A stretch of 64,000 nt of DNA from CAXTPV01 sp965276715 (lineage in GTDB: Bacteria; Pseudomonadota; Alphaproteobacteria; Acetobacterales; Acetobacteraceae), in contig OZ255622.1 in the NCBI GenBank assembly GCA_965276715.1, positions 3,472,001 to 3,536,000 on the forward strand, in the 5' to 3' direction. Shown here piece by piece: positions 25,128 to 33,232 of the stretch. Positions within the stretch are counted from its first letter, which is position 1. The number at the start of each line of letters is the position of its first letter. A program made the position numbers and the translations under genes. The notes beneath the pieces were generated by a model, which saw nothing but the letters and a program-made list of their open reading frames with translations, made no database searches and had not been told where the DNA came from.

Positions 25128-26174
25128 TCACCCATGCGTCAGCCGGTGCATGAACGCGAGCTTCGCCCGCACCTCGTCGCTGATCACGAACGGATACAGA
25201 TCCGCGATTCCCATGCTCCGGTTGAGGCTGTTGACCGCGAACACCAGCGGTAGCCACGCATCCAGCACCGCGTCCATGTCGGGATCGACATACGGATCGA
25301 TGACGATCGCAGTCGAGAGATCTCCCGTCCGGTCGGCCCCCGGCCTGACCGCCACCCCGAACGCGCTCCCCGTATCGAGCGTGTCGATGATGTGAAGATA
25401 ATGCGCCCACGTCTCGGCGAAATCCTCCCACGGGTGCGACGACGCGTAGGCGGTGATCGTGTGCCGCTGCCAGTCCGCCCTTGGCCCCTCGCGGTAATGC
25501 CGCGCAAGCGCCGCCTTATAATCCTCCCGCTCATCGCCGAACAATGTCCGGCACTCGTCGAGCCGGCCGCCGTCCCGAACCAGCACGTCCCAGATCCAGT
25601 GCCCGACCTCGTGCCGGAAATGCCCGAGCAGCGTCCGGTAGGTTTCGTGCATCTCGTGGCGCAGCTCCTCCCGCACCGCGTCGTCCGCCTCCTTCGCCGC
25701 GATCGTGATCACGCCGCTGGCGTGCCCCGTCATCACCCGCCCCGCTCCAGGGCGCTCGTCGAGGAAGTCGAACACCAGCCCGTTCGTCGCATCGTCGTTC
25801 CGGTTCGAAAGCCGGATCCCGAGCCGGATCAGCGAGTAGAACAGCCGGTGCTTGGCGATCTCGAGCTTGGCCCAGCGGTCACGCGTGCCCGCCAGCGACA
25901 GGTCCGGAATGATCCGGTTGTGCCGGCAGGCCGCGCACACCGCGTCCGCTTCGTCCGACCCCACCAACCAGTTGCATACGTCATGCGCGGCGTTTGCGCA
26001 GAACCGGAACGTCCTTCCCGCGCGGGCGAGCGCCACGAACAGGTCGTCATCCGGCTCCACCGCCGACAGCACCGACAGCTCCGGCACATATCCGAGCCGA
26101 TGGCCGCAGGCGCCGCATTGCCGGTTCTCGAAGAACAGCATCGCGCCGCAGCTCTGGCAGTTGAACAGCCTCAT
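25128..26174 (-). CDS. Putative zinc-ribbon/zinc-binding metallopeptidase
   Basis: 348 residues from ATG 26174 (MRLFNCQSCGAMLFFENRQC); the frame is open 35 residues further upstream but those are arginine- and proline-rich and unlike the family. The N-terminus has CxxC pairs (CQSC, CGAC, later CAAC) that resemble a zinc ribbon. The catalytic region is LLGHFRHEVGHWIWDVLVRD with an HEVGH zinc motif and a downstream DFAETWAHYLHI that can supply the third ligand. This matches the family annotated as putative zinc-binding peptidases. It is convergent with rplQ, and its 3' end is present three times in the region. Confidence 0.8.
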   Translation of the reverse strand: MRLFNCQSCGAMLFFENRQCGACGHRLGYVPELSVLSAVEPDDDLFVALARAGRTFRFCANAAHDVCNWLVGSDEADAVCAACRHNRIIPDLSLAGTRDRWAKLEIAKHRLFYSLIRLGIRLSNRNDDATNGLVFDFLDERPGAGRVMTGHASGVITIAAKEADDAVREELRHEMHETYRTLLGHFRHEVGHWIWDVLVRDGGRLDECRTLFGDEREDYKAALARHYREGPRADWQRHTITAYASSHPWEDFAETWAHYLHIIDTLDTGSAFGVAVRPGADRTGDLSTAIVIDPYVDPDMDAVLDAWLPLVFAVNSLNRSMGIADLYPFVISDEVRAKLAFMHRLTHG

Positions 26175-26293
26175 GCGTTTCCGATCGGCGGACCGTCGCT
26201 CCAGCGCACGAAAGCGCGCCTCGGTTCCAGGTCCCGGCGCATCTCCGGGCCGCCCGCGGCGTTCATCCGGCGAAGACACAGAGGAGCAGGCAC

Positions 26294-26548
26294 ATGGTCG
26301 ACGAGAACCGCGTTGAAGGCACCATCAAGAGCGCCACCGGCAAGGTGCAGGACACCGTCGGTGGCGTGTTCGGCGACACCGACACCCAGGTGCGCGGCAA
26401 GGCCAACCAGTATGCGGGCGAGGCTCAGTCCTATTACGGCGAGGCGCTCGACACCGTGCGCGACGTCGCGGCCGACCGTCCCGTGACCGCGCTCGCCGCC
26501 GCCGCCGGCGTCGGCCTGCTGATCGGTCTGCTGATCGGCCGCATGTGA
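26294..26548 (+). CDS. CsbD-like stress protein with C-terminal glycine-rich membrane helix
   Basis: 84 residues. The first half is CsbD-like (VDENRVEGTIKSATGKVQDT, then GDTDTQVRGKANQYAGEAQS). The second half is DUF883-like, with a short linker and the membrane helix ALAAAAGVGLLIGLLIGRM. Such chimeras are frequent in alphaproteobacteria and are usually induced by general stress; function unproven. AGGAGCAGGCAC precedes the start. Confidence 0.8.
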   Translation: MVDENRVEGTIKSATGKVQDTVGGVFGDTDTQVRGKANQYAGEAQSYYGEALDTVRDVAADRPVTALAAAAGVGLLIGLLIGRM

Positions 26549-26556
26549 GGCGATCG

Positions 26557-26579
26557 GGGCGGGGCCGCCGGCCCCGCCC
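26557..26579. terminator. Bidirectional hairpin between convergent genes
   Basis: GGGCGGGGCC (26557-26566), loop GCC, GGCCCCGCCC (26570-26579): a perfect 10-bp stem placed between the csbD-like stop at 26548 and the transpeptidase stop at 26581. There is no U-tract, so it is at best a GC-hairpin terminator. Confidence 0.45.
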
Positions 26580-26580
26580 G

Positions 26581-27474
26581 TCAGGTCCTGAGCCCGTCCT
26601 CGGAATCGATCACGACAAGCATCTTGCCGGCGAGCGGCGTCGGCTTGCGGTTCGGCAACAGCAGGGCCCTGAAGCGAATGTCCTCGGCCGCCGCACGCTC
26701 GTAGTCCACGTCGAGCACGCCGTGCAGATCGAGGAACCGGTTCATCGCCGACGGGATCCTGATGCAGCCCTCCGACGCGGGTCGCCCGATCCTTGCTTCC
26801 AGGAAATGCGGGTCGGTCGCGTGCACCTCCAGCCTGATCTGGCCCGTCTCATGGCTCGCCAGCCAACCCTTGACCGCCTCGTGCCAGCCGAAATCCCACA
26901 CCCGCATGCCCTTCACGCCGTTGCCGCGGATATGATGCTCGTTGAACGTCCCCTGCGCGCGATAGCCGAGAATGGCATCGGTGTTCTCGAACACGCCCGT
27001 CGGCGTGATGTAGTAGAGCTTGCGCCCGCTTTGTCCGGTGGAGACGCGTGTCCCTCCGATCGCGGCCCATGGCGCATCAGGGTATGCCACCACCAGTTCC
27101 AGCAACTGCACCGCCGGGTTGCGGTCGACCACCACCAGGAGCTGCGGCCGGGTGATCGTGCGGGCGTTCGCATCGAGCGCGGCCCGCGCCGACGCCACCA
27201 TCCTTGCCCGCCGGATCCGTGACGCCATCACCGCCTGAGGCACCTCCGCGCGCAGCAGCGCGCCGATGCGCGCACCTTCCAGGCGCGCCTCCGTGTCGGT
27301 CAGCACCGGCGGCGGCGGCAATTCCGCCGGCGGCGGCACCGGCGAGACGAACGATCCGCTCGCGGGCGGGGCGCCCGGCAGCTTGGTGGGCGGCAGCATC
27401 CCGTCCGGCTGCTGGGCCAGGGCTTTCGCTCCCACCGCCAGACACAGACAGAGCGCCCAAGCCCCTGCACGCAT
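26581..27474 (-). CDS. L,D-transpeptidase catalytic-domain (YkuD) protein
   Basis: 297 residues with an N-terminal signal peptide (MRAGAWALCLCLAVGAKALA). A proline-rich stretch follows. The YkuD domain covers residues about 105-260. Its active site is EVHATDPHFLEARIGRPASE-GCIRIPSAM, with the catalytic Cys in SEGCIRI and the conserved His in VHATD. Such enzymes cross-link peptidoglycan 3-3 or attach lipoproteins. It acts in the periplasm. It runs convergent to the csbD-like gene. Confidence 0.88.
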   Translation of the reverse strand: MRAGAWALCLCLAVGAKALAQQPDGMLPPTKLPGAPPASGSFVSPVPPPAELPPPPVLTDTEARLEGARIGALLRAEVPQAVMASRIRRARMVASARAALDANARTITRPQLLVVVDRNPAVQLLELVVAYPDAPWAAIGGTRVSTGQSGRKLYYITPTGVFENTDAILGYRAQGTFNEHHIRGNGVKGMRVWDFGWHEAVKGWLASHETGQIRLEVHATDPHFLEARIGRPASEGCIRIPSAMNRFLDLHGVLDVDYERAAAEDIRFRALLLPNRKPTPLAGKMLVVIDSEDGLRT

Positions 27475-27599
27475 GCGAACCTCATGATGGCGCCAACCGC
27501 CGTGGCATATCTACATGAACGATCGGGACCGGTCTGCACTGTCAGGAACCGTCCAATTCAAGCAGCGTTGATCAACAGGACAATGATGGACCAGTCGTC

Positions 27600-27773
27600 A
27601 TGCTCAAGCTTGCAATCCTGTTTCTTGTCATTTCGATCATCGCCGGCCTGTTCGGCTTCACCGGCATCTCGGCCGCGACCGCCGGCATCGCCAAGCTCCT
27701 GTTCGTGATCGCCCTCGTGATCTTCCTCGTCTTCCTCGTCCTGGCGCTGACCGCCGGCCACGCCGTCCTCTAG
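27600..27773 (+). CDS. DUF1328 small membrane protein (YtjA-like)
   Basis: 57 residues, almost all hydrophobic: MLKLAILFLVISIIAGLFGF, TGISAATAGIAKLLF and VIALVIFLVFLVLALTAG, i.e. two membrane helices with the glycine pattern of the DUF1328/YtjA family. Function unknown. It lies alone between the divergent transpeptidase gene and the ABC importer. Confidence 0.85.
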   Translation: MLKLAILFLVISIIAGLFGFTGISAATAGIAKLLFVIALVIFLVFLVLALTAGHAVL

Positions 27774-27865
27774 TCCGGCGCGGAGGGAGCGCGCTCCCTC
27801 CACTTCCCGAACCGGGCAGGCTGCGCCATGCTTTCTCCGACAAAAAGAAAACACGGGAGCGAGAC

Positions 27866-28846
27866 ATGCAACGACGAACGATCCTCGGAGGCTTCAGCGC
27901 CGGCGTGGCCCTGACCGCCTTCGGCCGGCCCGCCAAGGCGGCCGGCAAGCGTTTCACCGTCGCCCTCATTCCCGGGCTCACGACGGATGCCTTCTACATC
28001 ACCATGCACCGCGGCGCGTCGGCCGCCGCCGCGGCGCTCGGCATCGACCTGGTCTTCCAGGGCTCGACCGCCTTCAACCCCGTCCAGCAGGTCCCGGTCC
28101 TGGACGCCGTCATCGCGCGCCACCCCGACCTGATCCTGATCGCACCGACCGACAAGACCCAGCTCGTCGACCCGCTGCGCGGCGCCTTCAGTGCCGGCAT
28201 TCCCGTCATCACCGTCGACACCTTCATCGGCAACGGCGTCTACCAGACCGGCGCCGGCGCGGCCGACTTCCCGTTGTCCTATATCGCATCGAGCAACACG
28301 CTCGGCGGCCAGATCGCGGCGCGGGCGCTTGCCGCCGCCATCGGCGGCAAGGGCCGGGTCTACGTCGCCAACATCGAGGCCGGCGTGTCGACCACCGACC
28401 AGCGGGAGGCGGGCTTCAAGGCCGAGATGCGCAACCATCCCGGCATCACCGTGCTGTCGACCCAGTTCAACGACGACGACGCCAACAAGGCCGCCTCGCA
28501 GGCCCAGTCGGTGATCGCGCGCAACCCCGACCTCGCCGGCATCTTCGGCGCCAATCTGTTCTCGGCCAACGGTGCCGCCAACGGCGTGTCGCAGGCCGGC
28601 AAGCAGGGCCAGGTCAAGGTCGTCGGCTTCGACGCCCCCACCTCCATCGTCGACAGCCTCAAGAGCGGCCTGCTCAGCATCGCCATCGCCCAGCACCCCG
28701 CCGAGATCGGCTGGTTCGGCGTGGCCGCCGCGTATGCGCATCTGACCGGCCAGTCGATCCCGCCTTCGATCGCCACCGGCTTCACCGTCATCGACAAGAA
28801 CAACGTCGACGACCCGGCCATCAAGACCTTCATCTACGCCGCCTGA
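27866..28846 (+). CDS. Sugar ABC transporter, periplasmic substrate-binding protein
   Basis: 326 residues. A twin-arginine-type signal (MQRRTILGGFSAGVALTAFG) precedes a type-1 periplasmic binding fold of the ribose/fructose/galactose class: FTVALIPGLTTDAFYITMHR, PDLILIAPTDKTQLVDPLRG, IPVITVDTFIG and IARNPDLAGIFGANLFSANG. It captures a monosaccharide or polyol; the ligand cannot be told. It is the first gene of an operon with a permease and an ATPase. Confidence 0.88.
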   Translation: MQRRTILGGFSAGVALTAFGRPAKAAGKRFTVALIPGLTTDAFYITMHRGASAAAAALGIDLVFQGSTAFNPVQQVPVLDAVIARHPDLILIAPTDKTQLVDPLRGAFSAGIPVITVDTFIGNGVYQTGAGAADFPLSYIASSNTLGGQIAARALAAAIGGKGRVYVANIEAGVSTTDQREAGFKAEMRNHPGITVLSTQFNDDDANKAASQAQSVIARNPDLAGIFGANLFSANGAANGVSQAGKQGQVKVVGFDAPTSIVDSLKSGLLSIAIAQHPAEIGWFGVAAAYAHLTGQSIPPSIATGFTVIDKNNVDDPAIKTFIYAA

Positions 28847-28858
28847 CCCGTCGCCTTC

Positions 28859-29851
28859 ATGCGCCAGACCCTGGCCGTCCTCGCCTCCTTGCGCGCCTGG
28901 CTGTTCCTCGCGGCCCTGCTCGTCACCTTCGAGGTCTGGGCGCGGCTCGCCTACGGCGCCAGCTTCGTCTTCAGCACGCTGAACCTGCGTTCGATCGCGA
29001 TCTTCGCCGTCGCACCCGTCCTGCTGGGCCTCGGCCAGACGCTGGTGATCATCTCCGGCGGGATCGATCTCTCGGTCGCCTTCACCATGGGCCTCGCATC
29101 CGTCCTCGCCGCCGAGATCGCCAACATCGTCGGCGCCTCGGCGGGAGCCTTGACCGGCCTCGCCGCCGCCATCGTCGCCGCCTGCGCGGCCTCGCTCGTG
29201 CCTGGATGGATCAACGGACTTCTCGTCGCCCGGCTTCGGGTGCCACCCTTCATCGGCACGCTCGGCATGTACGGCGTCGCCCGCGGCGCCGCCTATCTCT
29301 TCTCCGGCGGCGGCACGGTGCCGGTCGAGAACCGCTATCTGTCGTTCCTCGGCAACGGCCGTATCGCCGGCATCCCCGTCGTCGTCATCGTCACCCTCGT
29401 CATCGTGGCGGCCGTCCACTACCTCCTCGCGGAATCACCGTTCGGCCAGTACACCTACGCCGTCGGCGGCAACCGGCAGGCAGCCGCACGCGCCGGCGTG
29501 AACGTCAGCCGGCTCACGGTGCGTCTCTACATGCTCTCGGCACTGTGCGCCGGCATCGACGGCGTCCTCTACACCGGCCGTTTCACCGCCGGCAGCCCGC
29601 AGGCCGGCGAGCCGCTGCTGCTCGACAGCATCGCCGCCGTCGTCATCGGCGGCGCCAGCCTGTTCGGCGGCTCCGGCACGATTGCCGGAACCATCATCGG
29701 CGCGCTGATCATCGCCGTCATCCAGTACGGGCTGGTGTTCCTCGACGTCGAACCGTTCTGGCAATTCGTCGCGGTCGGCCTCGTCATCATCGTCTCCGTG
29801 CTCGTCGACCAGAGCCAGCGGCGCTTCGGCGGAGGCCGCGTCGATGAGTGA
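28859..29851 (+). CDS. Sugar ABC transporter, permease (RbsC/FrcC type)
   Basis: 330 residues with about nine membrane helices. The signatures are GLGQTLVIISGGIDLSVAFT (the family motif TLVI..GGIDLS), RLRVPPFIGTLGMYGVARGA and YAVGGNRQAAARAGVNVSRL, plus GGASLFGGSGTIAGTIIGAL. It forms the membrane channel of a CUT2-class importer. It starts 12 bases after the binding-protein gene and overlaps the ATPase gene by 8 bases. Confidence 0.9.
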   Translation: MRQTLAVLASLRAWLFLAALLVTFEVWARLAYGASFVFSTLNLRSIAIFAVAPVLLGLGQTLVIISGGIDLSVAFTMGLASVLAAEIANIVGASAGALTGLAAAIVAACAASLVPGWINGLLVARLRVPPFIGTLGMYGVARGAAYLFSGGGTVPVENRYLSFLGNGRIAGIPVVVIVTLVIVAAVHYLLAESPFGQYTYAVGGNRQAAARAGVNVSRLTVRLYMLSALCAGIDGVLYTGRFTAGSPQAGEPLLLDSIAAVVIGGASLFGGSGTIAGTIIGALIIAVIQYGLVFLDVEPFWQFVAVGLVIIVSVLVDQSQRRFGGGRVDE

Positions 29852-30581
29852 GATCGTCCTCGAGACCCGCCGCATCTCCAAGCGCTTCGGCGGCGTCCAC
29901 GCGCTCGAGAATGTCGACCTGAAGCTGCAGGCAGGCGAGGTGCTCGCTCTCGCCGGCGACAACGGCGCCGGCAAATCCACCCTGACCAAGATCATATCGG
30001 GCGTCTTCAAGCCCAGTTCGGGCGAGCTTCGCTACCGCGACCAGCCGGTCGAGTTCGACGGCCCGCAGGCGGCCCGCACCAGCGGCATCGAAACGATCTA
30101 CCAGGACCTGGCGCTGGCCGACAATCTCGACATCGGCGGCAACCTGTTCCTCGGCCGCGAGATCATCAAGAAATTCCTCTTCCTGCCGCGCGTCGATCGC
30201 GCCCGCATGCGCGCCGAAGCCGCGCGCACGCTCGAAATCCTCGACGTCCATCTCGACCGTCTCGACCGTCCCGTCCGTGCCTTGTCCGGCGGCCAGCGCC
30301 AGGCCGTCGCGATCGGCCGCGCGATCCACTGGGACGCCCGCGTGGTCATCATGGACGAACCGACCGCGGCGCTCGGCGTGCCCGAGCAACGCAAGGTGAT
30401 GGAGCTGATCCGGACGCTCAAAGGCAAGGGCATCGGCATCATCTTCATCTCGCACAACCTCGCCGACATGTTCGCGGTCTCCGACCGCATCGTCGTGCTC
30501 CGTCGTGGCATCGTCGCCGGCGAACGCCCGACCGGCCAGGCCGACCCCGACGAGATCGTCCGCCTGATGGTCGGCCGCTAG
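29844..30581 (+). CDS. Sugar ABC transporter, ATP-binding protein (FrcA-like)
   Basis: 245 residues with a single nucleotide-binding domain, unlike the duplicated RbsA; this is the FrcA arrangement. Walker A is AGDNGAGKSTLTKIIS, the signature LSGGQRQAVAIGRA, Walker B VVIMDEPTAALG and the H-loop IIFISHNLADM. It couples ATP hydrolysis to import. The start overlaps the permease gene end by 8 bases, so translation is coupled. Confidence 0.92.
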   Translation: MSEIVLETRRISKRFGGVHALENVDLKLQAGEVLALAGDNGAGKSTLTKIISGVFKPSSGELRYRDQPVEFDGPQAARTSGIETIYQDLALADNLDIGGNLFLGREIIKKFLFLPRVDRARMRAEAARTLEILDVHLDRLDRPVRALSGGQRQAVAIGRAIHWDARVVIMDEPTAALGVPEQRKVMELIRTLKGKGIGIIFISHNLADMFAVSDRIVVLRRGIVAGERPTGQADPDEIVRLMVGR

Positions 30582-30666
30582 CAGGGGAGGGCCGGTTTCG
30601 GTTCGCTTGCCGAACAGGCACTGTCCGTGGTTTGCTGCCCCTCCCATCGCCGGTTTGCGCAGAACG

Positions 30667-31530
30667 ATGAGTGCCATTCCCAGGCCCGACATGGAAAAGC
30701 TGCGAAGCGCGCGGGGCGAGCATCGATCTGTCCAGCGCCTCCAGGCCCATTTCGAGATCGAACAGCGCCTCGCGGCGAGATTGGCAAGTTCCTCTCGCGA
30801 CCAACGGCTGGTCTTGTATGGGACGGTGTATGGCGAACTGTTCGAGAGTGTCCCAGATCACCCGCAACGCAATGTCAGCGACGACATCCGTTCGAGACGT
30901 CTGAAGCAACAGACCGAATTCTTGATCAGTCTGCTTGACGGCGAGTCGACCTACGTCGAGATCGGATGCGGTGACGCCGCGCTGACGAAGCTGGTTGCGT
31001 CCCACGTTCGATGCGCGATCGGGGTCGATGTCACGCCTGTCCTCGTGATCGGAAACTCTCCGTCTGCCTTCCACTTCTTGCGTTCCGATGGCGTGAACAT
31101 CGATCTGCCGGCCGGCACGGCTGATCTCGTCTTTTCCAATCAGCTCATGGAACATCTGCATGCCGACGACGCCGGCGCGCAACTTCAAGAGATCGTCAGG
31201 ATATTGAAGCCCGGTGGCCTGTACATGTGTTGCACACCCAACCGCCTGACCGGGCCGCACGACATATCGATGTATTTCGGCTACGAGCCGACCGGATTTC
31301 ATCTGCGTGAATACGATCATCGATCGCTCGCCGCGGCGTTTCGATCAGCCGGCTTCGGCCGGGTGAGGGCGCGGGTGAGCGCCAAAGGCAGGACAGCGAT
31401 GCTGCCAGTGGCACTGTTCTCGTTCGCCGAGGCTGCCCTCGAGAGGCTCCCGACACGCGTCCGTCGGAGCCTCCTGCGACAATCCGCGTTGCGAAATCTC
31501 CTCGGAGTGACGATGGTCGGCGAGAAGTAG
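30667..31530 (+). CDS. Class I SAM-dependent methyltransferase
   Basis: 287 residues from ATG 30667; an earlier in-frame codon at 30607 would add 20 unconserved residues. Motif I is TYVEIGCGDAALTKLVASHV, post-I is AIGVDVTP, motif II FSNQLMEHLHADDAG and motif III EIVRILKPGGLYMCCTPNRL. This is the Methyltransf_11/23 pattern often linked to cell-surface glycan or lipid modification. The substrate is unknown. It is convergent with a GT-C glycosyltransferase gene 30 bases away. Confidence 0.85.
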   Translation: MSAIPRPDMEKLRSARGEHRSVQRLQAHFEIEQRLAARLASSSRDQRLVLYGTVYGELFESVPDHPQRNVSDDIRSRRLKQQTEFLISLLDGESTYVEIGCGDAALTKLVASHVRCAIGVDVTPVLVIGNSPSAFHFLRSDGVNIDLPAGTADLVFSNQLMEHLHADDAGAQLQEIVRILKPGGLYMCCTPNRLTGPHDISMYFGYEPTGFHLREYDHRSLAAAFRSAGFGRVRARVSAKGRTAMLPVALFSFAEAALERLPTRVRRSLLRQSALRNLLGVTMVGEK

Positions 31531-31560
31531 ATTCCGCACCAGTCCCGCCGCTCGCCGGGA

Positions 31561-33156
31561 TCAGCCGGTGCTCGGCATGGCTCGCCTCGACAGATCCTCG
31601 AGCTGTTCCGAAGTTGGTGGCGGAATCTGGTGACGATAGACGTCGACCTCGCCGTCCCGGATCGTCTGGCGCTCGTCGATCTTCCACCCCGGCGGCTGCC
31701 GCTGCATGACCGCCAGGATCTGCCGGTTCTGTTCCATCTCGAGATCCTCGGCCGAATTGGCGAGAACGAGCCAGCCTATCCCGCTCTCGTCCAGCCAGTG
31801 CCCGACCTCGCCGACAGAGGCGAACCGGGAAGCAATCCGCGTCCCCATGAAATTGCCGCCCGCCAGTTGCTGCGTCGCTCGCAGCACATAATGCGTGCGG
31901 GTCGGATCCAATTCGGCAAAAGCCGCGATCAGGGCGCCCTCCGCCCTGGTTGAACCGGCCACCAGCACCACGGGGTTGCCGGACCGCTCCAGCACGTGAC
32001 GCGCGATGTTCCTCATGCCGAATGGCGCCACGTGCGGAAGGCGGACAATCGTCATCGCGTTCGCCAGCAGCAGCCCGGCGGTCAACATCCTTGAACCCAC
32101 GGGCCGCCGCCCAACCAGGCTTGTCGTCCAGGCAAGTCCCATCGCCGAGACGACCACCGCGGACGGAAGCACCGGCACGAAATATCGCGCCGAGAGGTCG
32201 GCCGGCGCGATCAGGGCAAACACCGTCATCGCCAGCGCGCCGCTCGCCATCGCGGCGACCATCGGATCCCTCCGCGATCCGGCACGGTTCCAAACGACCG
32301 TTGCCAACCCGATGACAAAGCCCGCCAGGCAGACGATGCCGAAATCGTGCGGACCGGCGGCGGCGTAGAAGCGCAGCGCCCGCCCGGTGTAGTCCCAACC
32401 GAAAGCATAGTTGAAGCCGGCCGACTGCATCCGGAAGGTGATCAGGTGCCAGGGCAATGTACAAAGCGCAACCGCCGCCGCGGCGAGCCAGGCCTGCCAG
32501 GTCAGCAGCGGGCGTATCGTCCGGGTGAATGCCGCATGGAACAGGGGCAGCAGCGCCAACCCGAACCCATTGCCCTTGGTCAGGATCGCAATGATCGCGC
32601 ACAGGGCGAACCCGATCGCTGGCCACGCTGCTGGCCGCTCCGCGAACTTCGCCCAGAACAGCCCTGCCCAAAGCACGAGAAGCGACATGGCGGTATCCAG
32701 CATCACCGCATCCAGCAGCAGCAGCAGCGTCGGCGAGGCCAGGACGGTCAGGCCGGCCGCGAAGCCGGCAACGGTTCCGATCCGGCTTCGTATCAGCACC
32801 GCGACGGTGGTGGCCGTCAGACCGGCGATCACCGCCTGGAATGCAATCGCGACCGCGCTCGACCGCCCGGCGAGGGCGAAGATCGTCGCCTGGACGACAT
32901 AGAAGGCCGGCGGCCAGTGCCCGATCGAGACGCGAGGCAGGTGGACGTAATAGTCGCGCGCGAAACTGATCGGATTGCCGGGAAAAGCCTGCCTGAAATA
33001 GTCGAGCACCAGGAGCGAGTTGACGAAATGCGATGCCTCGTCGCCTGTCAATCCGCGATCGGACATGTAGGCTCCGGTGCCCGTCTGGATCGCGACGCAC
33101 AGCCCGATGAACGTGAGCGCGATCAGGACAGGGATCGAAGAGTGGCGAACCGCCAT
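31561..33156 (-). CDS. GT-C family glycosyltransferase (GT39/ArnT-like membrane protein)
   Basis: 531 residues from ATG 33156 (MAVRHSSIPVLIALTFIGLC); the frame continues upstream with arginine-rich residues that do not look native. About ten to twelve membrane helices. The first periplasmic loop carries the acidic catalytic pair in DRGLTGDEASHFVNSLLVLD, followed by HLPRVSIGHWPPAFYVVQA, typical of the GT39/PMT-2 superfamily that uses polyprenyl-phosphate sugars. The C-terminal 150 residues are soluble and periplasmic. It lies downstream of the efflux operon on the same strand, 76 bases after it. Confidence 0.8.
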   Translation of the reverse strand: MAVRHSSIPVLIALTFIGLCVAIQTGTGAYMSDRGLTGDEASHFVNSLLVLDYFRQAFPGNPISFARDYYVHLPRVSIGHWPPAFYVVQATIFALAGRSSAVAIAFQAVIAGLTATTVAVLIRSRIGTVAGFAAGLTVLASPTLLLLLDAVMLDTAMSLLVLWAGLFWAKFAERPAAWPAIGFALCAIIAILTKGNGFGLALLPLFHAAFTRTIRPLLTWQAWLAAAAVALCTLPWHLITFRMQSAGFNYAFGWDYTGRALRFYAAAGPHDFGIVCLAGFVIGLATVVWNRAGSRRDPMVAAMASGALAMTVFALIAPADLSARYFVPVLPSAVVVSAMGLAWTTSLVGRRPVGSRMLTAGLLLANAMTIVRLPHVAPFGMRNIARHVLERSGNPVVLVAGSTRAEGALIAAFAELDPTRTHYVLRATQQLAGGNFMGTRIASRFASVGEVGHWLDESGIGWLVLANSAEDLEMEQNRQILAVMQRQPPGWKIDERQTIRDGEVDVYRHQIPPPTSEQLEDLSRRAMPSTG

Positions 33157-33232
33157 GATCAACGGCCGCCTGCCTTTGTCCAACTCCACCTCCTCGCCGA
33201 TCTTCCGGTCCTGGACCGGGCCCGACCAGCCG

